Part shown: positions 55,851 through 64,000 of the stretch, piece after piece | How the letters are laid out: every line of letters begins with the position of its first letter | Position numbering within the stretch: the first letter of the stretch is position 1 | From: Torreya grandis | Lineage: Eukaryota; Streptophyta; Pinopsida; Cupressales; Taxaceae | DNA: 64,000 nt | Direction: 5' to 3' | NCBI GenBank assembly: GCA_037957365.1 | Contig: JARHVA010005488.1 | Location: forward strand, 231,001 to 295,000 | The notes under the pieces: model-generated | Database searches by the model: none | The model's input: the letters and a program-made list of their open reading frames with translations, nothing else | Told to the model about the DNA's origin: nothing | Translations under genes and position numbers: made by a program

Positions 55851-56700
55851 CAAGGAATATATTTTGAGTTCAATAAATAAAACTACCTCTATACCATAAA
55901 CCAAAGAATAAGTTTTAGTCTGAGTAATGTGTGAACTCTAGTACACAATGGCCATAAATCATACATCATCTATTGATGTCAATCTGTACTTTACCATTCA
56001 ACTATTTTTCCAAGCATTTTGACAATATTTTTACTTTTTGCCTCTACCTTTCCATTACCCTATGGGTAATATGGTGTATAAAATATATGTTTGATTTTGT
56101 CTTTGCTGTAAAACTATTTCTGCATTTTATTTTTTTAATGAAGATCCATTATTGGTAATAATTTATAAAGGTATGCCAAAAAAAGAAAAAAATACTAGTC
56201 ATTAAAAACCTACATATGTCATACCATGTATTAAACTCAAGTGGAATTGACTCCACTCATTTTGTAAAGCATTTTGTAGCTGTGACTATGAACTTGTGTC
56301 CTCCTACAAACACCTGATTTATCTTTTCAATCAAAAAAAACCCCCATAAGGGAAAGGCCATGGTGAGACAATCAGTTATAACTTGTGATAAGGTGCATGA
56401 TCTTAATTTATTTATTTATAACATTGTAAACATAATTTGGCATGTCCAATAATTATAATTCTATGATAGGATAATAATAACCTTGCCATAATAAATTTTT
56501 GAGACATATTACCATTGAAATGCCCACCACACTCATTGTCATACATTTATAAGAGTGTAGTTTGAGCTTCATCTTTGTTTAAACATCATATAAATTGTCC
56601 ATTGAAACCACATTTGAATAAATCATTTCCAATAATAACATAACAAAGTGCTTTTCATTATAATTTGCATTTATCATTTCATGTAAAGTGATATCCGACA
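55851..56700 (-). pseudogene. GypC integrase (decayed)
   Basis: Minus-strand catalytic core at about 56,330-56,100: GGHKFIVTATKCFTKWVESI (the D strand is T-A-T-K here), then FGIPLQIITNN. Further pieces continue downstream to about 55,900. The zinc region lies at about 56,400-56,560 but is very degraded. Multiple stops and frame shifts are present. Confidence 0.75.
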
Positions 56701-56879
56701 TATAAAATTATAGATATCACTGTACCATTATGTATTTATAGTGATGCAAGTAATGGTGAAAATTTATAAGGTGTCCATATTATCTACAGAAATAGAAGGA
56801 TTTTATAACTATCATATGGTAAAGTTTATTTGATTATCAATGATATAAAAATGTATTAAGGATGATATACTAGTCATTG

Positions 56880-57360
56880 CGTCTGTATGGCATTTATCCT
56901 TATACATATTTTTATTAACATAGAAAATATATCAAATGTTTCTTTTAGTTTATCTACCATTTCTATATATGGTATTAAATGTTCTTCCTTGGATTGGTAA
57001 TGATTGGTAACTTTTTTAAAAATCAATTGAGAGTCACCAAAGACTTGAATATCCTTGATATGAAGCTTTTTCTATATTGATAATCCAATTATCAAGGCTT
57101 GGTATTTTTCTATATTATTGGTATAAGAAAAGGATAATTTTTAAGAGAATGGAATGTATTCACCCTTAGGGTGTAAGATATAATACTTGTACCTATGCTT
57201 GTCCTACAATTGGATCCATAAAAAAACATTGTCCATGGATTTGGAGATATATTATATGCCTCAAACTCATCATGAAATGCTTCAATCATTGAAAAAAGAT
57301 TAGGTAATGTAATTGAAAGTAATTGGTTAGCCATAATTTGAACTTTTGTCAATTTTTGAG
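56880..57360 (-). pseudogene. GypC extra RNase H (aRNH), after native RNase H
   Basis: Minus-strand NPWTMFFYGSNCRTSIGTSI (Y replaces the first catalytic Asp), then NNIEKYQALIIGLSI (Glu region) and IQVFGDSQLIFKKV (second Asp). This is the typical aRNH of Tat elements, lying between RNase H and integrase. It was used as the comparison for the domain in GypA and GypB. Interrupted by stops. Confidence 0.8.
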
Positions 57361-57870
57361 ATCAAAGTCTGTAAGTTGCATCACACATTTTTTGATGCAA
57401 CATGTTAAGTGGGTTTTGTTCATGAGGAACCTTAACGTATCATCTTTAATTATAACATGGATATCATTATTGAGAAAATAATGCTATGATTTTTGTGTAG
57501 TAAAGGCCAAGTCTAGACATAATTTTTCCATTGTTCTATATTTGCATTCATAATCAACCAATTGAAAAATGATGTAATAGATTATTAACTTTATGATCAT
57601 CATCATATTTGGATAATAAGGATCCAAGGGTCTCATGAGTGGTAGAGATATAAATAAGTAATGGTTTGTCTAGTATAATATGCATGAATACTGATGTTTT
57701 TGTTAAATATTCTTTGATTTTATCAAATCTTTATTGGAAAATTTCATCTCATAAAAATTTGGTATCTTTTTTTACAAACATGTGAAATGCATTATATTAT
57801 CAACTAGTTGAGTAATGAAACATTGAATAGCCTGAATTCTACCTTGTAAACATCGTAATTACTTTAAATT
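57361..57870 (-). pseudogene. GypC native RNase H (decayed)
   Basis: Minus-strand segments LVDYECKYRTMEKLCLDL and AFTTQKS, then HYFLNNDIHVIIKDDTLRF and LMNKTHLTCCIKKCVMQL match Ty3/gypsy RNase H in order. Stops break the frame. Confidence 0.8.
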
Positions 57871-58760
57871 AGTTGGTGGTGGCATATCAATAATATATTT
57901 TACCTTTTATTTATTAACCTCGATGTACCACTAATAAATAATGAACTTGAGAATCTTTCCAGAAGATACTATGAAAACACTCTTTGTTAGAATTAATTGC
58001 ACATTGAAATTTCTCAAGTGTTCAAATATTTTTCATAGATTAGAAGCATGGTCTTGATGGTCTTTTTATTTTTCAAGAAAATTATCAACATAATCCTCAA
58101 TTGTTTTATGGATAAAATCATGTGAAATATGTGTCATTTCCCTTTGATATGTTTCTTTGGCATTTTTTAGTAAACAATGCATGATAATATAACAAAATAT
58201 GCTCCATGGAGTAGTAAATGTCATATTTCTTGATTGGTTGGGTTGATTTTTATCTGATTATATATGGAAAAACCATCCATAAATGAGAATGCCTTATATC
58301 CCACTTTGGAATCAAAAATAATGTTTTTTTAGTCAACAAAATATCATCTTTTGGACAAGACTTATGTAAATCATGATAATTGGTGAAATAATAAATATCA
58401 CCATTAGGCTTGGTAATAGGTACAATATTAGAAACTAAATTAGAATGAGTAATGGCTATTATAAATCTTATTTTTAAGAGTTTTTAAATCTCATATTTTA
58501 ATAACAAAACCACTTTGGGATGCATTTTATGAATATTTTATTTAAAAGGTTTTCCATTCGGATACAATAATATATTATGAATCATTAGACATGAGTCAAT
58601 CCTAGGAATATATGAATAATCCCAAGTGAATAGTTTTGGGTAATAATTTATGACATGCCAATAGGTTTTTAATTCATCATTTGACATCATTTTATCAAGA
58701 AAAATAGGTTGAGTATCTTTATTTATTCAATAATTATACTACATTGTTTCTTCATTAAAA
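57871..58760 (-). pseudogene. GypC reverse transcriptase (decayed)
   Basis: Minus-strand NIVPITKPNGDIYYFTNYHD followed by LHKSCPKDD is the N-terminal RT block. HSHLWMVF marks the next block. The catalytic block is degraded near 58,080. The RT tail PPPTNLK, stop, LRCLQGRIQ lies at about 57,870-57,900. Confidence 0.8.
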
Positions 58761-59260
58761 ATGTGGAATGTTCAATAATTAATGGTGGAGTAGGAATAAT
58801 ATTAGGTGGATCATGCTAGACAATGGTATCATCACTATCACCAAAATAATCTTGAGTAGAGATGACATGGGGAAACCTTTTCTTATGAAGAAGGAAGGGA
58901 TATCCTTGTATGCCCTTAAGTACTCAAGCAAGGAATCAGCATTTGAGAACTCATCCAATGTCAAAGTTTCCAGTGAAGTGTTTTCATAAATCAAATTATG
59001 GTTTAATAATTGTATATTTATGGTATAAGTGTAGGTATAAGAATACATTTTTATTTGACCTTTGTAAAACAAGTCTCACAGATAATAGTTTGTTTGTGAC
59101 TTATAGATTTTGTTGAAAAACCCAAGCCTTGGCAATATGTATTATTTGTAGGAGATATACGTTGGGCCATACCTTATTCATGTTTTTCCAATCATTGTCA
59201 TTTGTACCCATATTTGAGTAAATATCAAAAAACAAAATATGGGTTATAGGATTGTGGTGG
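58761..59260 (-). other. GypC linker between protease and RT
   Basis: Open on the minus strand at 58,779-59,072 (TLDEFSNADSLLEYLRAYKD). It is probably the polyprotein linker between protease and RT. No catalytic motif is visible. Confidence 0.5.
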
Positions 59261-59900
59261 AATAGTATTCATTTTTTGAACCATTTTTCAATGTGTGAAG
59301 GGATTATATATATGGGATATGTGTAAATGAGTCTATGGTATGTGAATTTTAAACATGCAAGTAAAGTGGATGGTACCACATACATCTCATGTATCCAAGT
59401 CCATCCCAAATGTATGTTATAGTTTAGATCATTTGACATAACTTGGCATAAAGTAGGTAATGTGCAAGGTCCCATAGTAATCTTCAATGTTATTTATCCC
59501 AATACTTGTCATGAAATAATATAAAATAATTTGATGCTCATATTGGATGGTTTTAGATATTTAGGTCCAGTTCTGAGTAAGTAAATAAATGATATGTTGT
59601 GAATGTTAAGCCCTAAGCCATTATCCATAAGGAATATTTTAACTATCTTATTGCACACACATACTTTTATGTACAATGGTAAACAATAATTGATGAGGTC
59701 TTGGGGTGGTAAATCCTCTATTTTGAAGAATATATTATGTTTAGTCTATTTGATGGAATTTATCACATAGGCCACATATGTAGGCTCCACATTACTTGGT
59801 AGGATGGTCATGTGTAATGCATCTAAAATAATATCCTTGTAATGGGATAAATCATGTAGTAAGTCTAAGATTTAAGTTTTAATAATGAGATCATTGGATG
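59261..59900 (-). pseudogene. GypC aspartic protease (decayed)
   Basis: Minus-strand LPPQDLINYCLPLYIKVCV and a decayed active site (LMDNGLGLN, usual form D-x-G-S/A). Then come MGPCTLPTLCQVMSNDLNYN and GWTWIHEMYVVPSTLLACLK, a stretch characteristic of the protease region of Tat/Athila-type polyproteins. Open piece 59,269-59,487. Confidence 0.78.
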
Positions 59901-60764
59901 AGTTTGTAGTATGGTATGAAGAAACAAATCATTTTATGTACTCCCTTTGGCATTTTGTGGTAATAGGTAGGAATTCATTGTAAAAATTACATTAATAAGA
60001 TGCATTTGATGTGAAGTGACCATGTTTATAAACCTTTAGATATTTGATGAATTTCATAATGTATGAAAAATAACAAGTAAAAAATACCATTATGTACTAT
60101 AAAATGAAATAAATAATACATATATCCATATTAAACATGATTTAATAAGTAAATTTGAGAAACTTTTGTGCATATTTAAAAAAAATAAAAAAATAGAATG
60201 TGTAGGAAAAATAAAAACTAGGGTTTTGCAACCAATGTTTGGTTTCACCAAATGTTTAACCCTAAACTAAGATGATTCAATATGGTATATGGTTAATAAT
60301 ATATAAATGAATTAGTATAAGGGTGATAAATAGATCTATATTAGGTCAATTAATTTACAAACTCAGATAAATAACGTTTTGAATTTAAATGCTAATATAT
60401 GCTAAAACTAGAAGGTACATGTGTAGGTATAATATAGAATAGGATGGAAGTAGATTGGATATTCATTTTAGATCAATCATTAGATTTTGTAATTTTTTTC
60501 TCTTTGACCTCTAATGATTGCCTTTGATCTATATAGTTGCATAGATGATACTATCTAGCTGGGATTCATGTGTATAATATGAAATATTAGTTAGATATAA
60601 TTTTTACCACATAGAACCTTCTAGTTTTTCTATCACCTTTATTTTGGTGTGTTTAAATATCATGCATAGGATATCAATGTTTGTCAAATTATCAATCTCT
60701 AGTTTCCTCACCCTTGGAGTGACTGTAGGAAAAATGAGTTAGTGGTAACATGGTGTAGAGCTAC
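59901..60764 (-). other. GypC 5' region with no recognisable gag
   Basis: By position this should hold gag, leader and part of the 5' LTR on the minus strand. I can identify none of them. The true inner boundary of the LTR and the primer site are unresolved. Confidence 0.35.
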
Positions 60765-61526
60765 CATAAGGACCCTTATATCAATGGGTGTTTCCTACAT
60801 ATCCAATAATCTGAAAAGGGCATTAGTATTATGTATTTCTCTTTTACATGTTGGATTGTGTGTGCATAAAGATGCAACATGTGATAAGAAAGTATATAGA
60901 GTGACCTAACTTGAAAATTATAAAATATGGCTCATGGAATGATCCTTCAACACATTAGACATGTATATGGGTTGTCCTTATAATTGATATTAAAATAAGA
61001 AGGAATAAGGAAGCTTTTCTCACTTAAATTCTTGACTAAATACTTTTGGTAAGTTACCTTATGATTTCTTAGGTCTATGTTAGGTTAGGGATGTATGAGA
61101 ATTGATATTTTATATATACCAATCCCATTTGAAAATATCCCACAATAAATAAATTAGGCCAACCATAATGATACATTTCATTTAAATTTTTTTTGACTTT
61201 AGGGCACTGGACACTTAGTTTAACATAAGACACTAGTGTCAATATAGGCATATGGTTGAGATGCAAGTGTATGGGAAGTGTGAAAATAGGTATAGGTCCA
61301 AAACTTGAAAATGATGATCATAAGTAGGTTAATAGAATTTTTCACAACATAAAAGCCCTGGTCATCAAAATAACATATGGATAGATTAAGAGATAAGCAT
61401 TAGGCATGAGGGATAGCAACTATGAGCCTTTTGGTAGTAGGAAGGTATTAGAACTAAAGGGTAAATCCATGAGAAGTACTCACCAAATATACAATATTGA
61501 GGTGATATATAATTTATATTTAGTGT
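60765..61526 (-). repeat. GypC LTR, right copy (5' LTR on the minus strand)
   Basis: Direct repeat of 52,742-53,476, recognisable from ggacccttatatcaatggg to about tttagtgtttata. The LTR may extend further left, where the partner copy is missing. Divergence is high. Confidence 0.72.
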
Positions 61527-64000
61527 TTATAGGTTGACTATTATTTGTTTTAATATAAAATTCAAAAGATATTTTGTTTCCCTTAGGTTTTCACACAATT
61601 ATAACCAAATAGGTAAATAATTAACAAAAGTTATAGGTAATTAGAGTGAAAAAATGATAAACTGAGTGAGGTTTTTGAATATTATGACCAAGAAAACAAA
61701 ATTTTCAAGTTGTTTTGGACCTTTTTGAATTTTTTTGGGAGCATATAAAATGTTTTGTACACCATATAGAATGTATACAAATTTTCATGAGAAGTTTATT
61801 ATTTAAAAAAAAAAAATTGGTTCAGATATGTCACTATTGGGAGTATGTTCCACTTTAACATCATGATTACTATCACTAAATCACTCCTATAAAATCATAA
61901 AATCCTAAATTTTATGTGTTATCCATGCTTTTGTATTTTGTAACATTCTCCCAAATGTTACCCTTAAACTCATGCTACAAAGATTTCATTTTATTTTAAC
62001 TCAAATAACTCATAAATAGTGTTCAAAATAGATCTCATATGCATGTGCACACACACATGAATGCATATTCTAAAACAATGTATAATAATGGGACATAAAA
62101 CCACATCCATAATTAATTATTTTATATTAATAAAGATTCATCACCAAACTTGATCTCAAAATAGTGTGTTATGATGCAATCCATGTTTTAATTTTGGGTT
62201 CATAAGTTTATGATCAATTCCAACCATTACCTCGATGAGATAACTTTGTGAAATTTTCTCTAATGAACTATTTGACCCTTCCAAATAATTTTAGGCATAT
62301 AAAATCACTATATGTTTGTCTTGATAAGACATTGGATAAATGTTTACATAGATATTCCTTACCATGGGTTGGTTCATCACACATTAAAATATAAAAACTT
62401 ATTAAAAATAACCCTTTAATGATCCCTTAAAATGTTACCAACTCCACTTGAATAGTGAAATACTATGAAATAAAATACCACAAACTCCTCATTGAATTTT
62501 TCTTAATACAAATTGTGTTTTCATGGATTTTTGTATCTTTACTCAATCCATATTTTGTTTTTTAGGCTCTCTTCATTGCGACATATGTAAAAATACTACT
62601 TACAAAATTGGTACAAGTTGAAATTTATTTTTTAGAGGTGGATAAGGTAGTGGAGATGGATATTGTGAAGATGATGGAGTAGTGTTTGATAATATAAGAT
62701 ATGATAATAATATTAGAGTCCAAAAAATTTCAAAATTGGCCCATGGGAGTATAAAAATATAATGAAAAATAAGTAAAAGAGAGTGTAAGAATAACTCCAA
62801 CAAACTCCAAAAATTGAAAAAAAAATCAATGAATAAAATATGTGAAAATAAATCATTTCCTTTGATGCCTCACTAATATCATTATATCTAAAACCCTATT
62901 ATGAGGTCATTTCCTACTCAATGTTGAAGAAACAAGGTGAATGAAATAAATAATCCTCCATGTGAAAATCATTGTAGAATTAAAGTCTTTGGATAAATGT
63001 TGATGAATATAAAAAATATCTCAAAATAAAAGAGCTAATAATATTTGACCCTCGTAAGCCATGGAATTATGGAGAGAGTTATATCAGTCTCCAAAGAGGA
63101 AAAATAATCACCCCCTAAGCTCATAATGTGGGACTCTATTTTGTGAAAGCCATAAATTTTATTTTGGAATATGATTGAGCCACCCATTTTTTAAAACAAA
63201 AATATATTATAGCTCCATAAAATCATAGCTTGATTTAGTCAGTTATAATATATTTTTTAAAAAATGGGGTTGAAAGTAATCATCTAAGGGATACAAATTA
63301 TAATCTAAGTTTATTTTCAATATTTTTATAATTTTTAGAGTTAATATTTTTGTATCTAAACATGAAATTTAGTTTAAAGTTACCATCAAGACTTATCTAT
63401 ACATTTAGATAATAAGGGATGGTTTTTAGGCTTATATGATCTTTAGCAATGACTAAATATATCAAGTTCAACTAACTCTAGATAGTTTTTTTGCTTTAAT
63501 AGAAATTTTAGTTGTGCATGACAACTATATCTTTGAGTTGTGATTTATTTAAAGATGACTTTGTATTTATTTTTGAGAATTAATTAAGAATTATAATTAT
63601 TTTATAGCTGATCAAGAGTTATCTCTATGATTTTATGATGTTTTTTTGAATTACCACACGTTTGGATTCATCACTGGGTATCAAAGTAGGTTTAGATCTA
63701 GTAGAAAATTAAAGGTAGTATTATGTGTGAATTATTATTGAGTTTTTTTTTTTTTTTTTTTGATTATTTTTAAGAACAAGTTTAAGTAAGATAACAAGAG
63801 GATGATGAGGTTATACACAAATGAAAAATAATATGAAATAGCTATAGAGGAGAGCAGAGTTAAATATCACCATATTTATTAAATGTGATAGATGAAATAA
63901 GAGAGGAGATGCCATAAAATAAGAAATAAAGCAATAATAAAAAATTCATAAATAGGATGAAAAACAATAACAACCATTATTAATCAAGGAAAGGATGGTT
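61527..64000. other. unassigned AT-rich DNA
   Basis: No retroelement protein, host gene or RNA is recognised. Only simple features stand out: a run of about 18 T at 63,748-63,766, an A-rich run at 61,804-61,816 and a short CA tract near 62,047-62,056. Confidence 0.5.

Larger units (their letters stand above)
52742..61526 (-). mobile_element. GypC: Tat-like Ty3/gypsy element, minus strand
   Basis: Two direct repeats (52,742-53,476 and 60,765-61,526) flank minus-strand protease, RT, RNase H, a second RNase H (aRNH) and integrase. RT-RNase H-aRNH-integrase is the order known for the Tat lineage. It differs from GypA and GypB, in which the extra RNase H precedes RT. The left LTR is truncated at the GypB boundary. 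Everything is heavily decayed. Confidence 0.8.

Noticed and set aside
62600..62803. Hydrophobic 67-codon frame (minus)
   Set aside because: AT-rich DNA readily yields Leu/Ile/Phe-rich frames. There is no homologue-like motif and no neighbouring support.

Overview
This window is plant nuclear DNA made almost entirely of nested, decayed retroelements. It is very AT-rich, and every coding stretch I can recognise belongs to a Ty3/gypsy or Ty1/copia LTR retrotransposon or to an endogenous caulimovirid-type pararetrovirus (EPRV). I see no host gene, rRNA, tRNA or CRISPR array. LTRs of about 2.7 kb and several nesting layers suggest a land plant with a large, repeat-rich genome. The species cannot be named from this evidence.

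Layout. (1) 1-6,884: remains of a minus-strand Ty3/gypsy element (GypM). Two ~2-kb direct repeats flank only the tail of RT, RNase H and integrase. (2) 6,884-11,443: GypA, a 5'-truncated plus-strand Ty3/gypsy pol in the order protease, extra RNase H, RT, RNase H, integrase. It ends in a polypurine tract. (3) 11,444-20,218: a ~2.74-kb Ty3/gypsy LTR split by a complete minus-strand Ty1/copia element (12,588-18,620). The copia element has two ~1-kb LTRs, a tRNA-iMet primer site and a decayed 5-bp target duplication. (4) This LTR is the 3' LTR of GypA and also the 5' LTR of a second family member, GypB. GypB gag, protease and extra RNase H lie at 20,540-24,652. Its RT, RNase H, integrase and 3' LTR lie at 46,870-52,741. 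(5) 24,653-46,869: a 22.2-kb EPRV array sits inside GypB. (6) 52,742-61,526: a minus-strand Tat-like Ty3/gypsy element (GypC), into one LTR of which the GypB 3' LTR abuts. (7) 61,527-64,000: unassigned AT-rich DNA.

The EPRV array is the most interesting part. It holds one inverted fragment (copy R), two 5'-truncated copies (1 and 3) and two near full-length copies (2 and 4) of a ~6.1-kb viral genome. Each full copy has a tRNA-iMet primer-binding site, a short leader, a 30K-like movement protein, a coiled coil, a coat-protein region with a CCHC knuckle, an aspartic protease, RT and RNase H. After these come a conserved 155-codon 3' ORF of unknown function and a TATA-box promoter. Comparing copies, every coding domain lies in one reading frame. 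The 3' ORF follows an in-frame TGA shared by most copies. Copies 1+2 and 3+4 look like a duplicated ~10.3-kb dimer carrying the same fold-back at its internal junction. All copies are broken by stops, frameshifts and deletions, many of them C-to-T or G-to-A changes as expected for a methylated, silenced locus. Nothing here encodes an intact virus.
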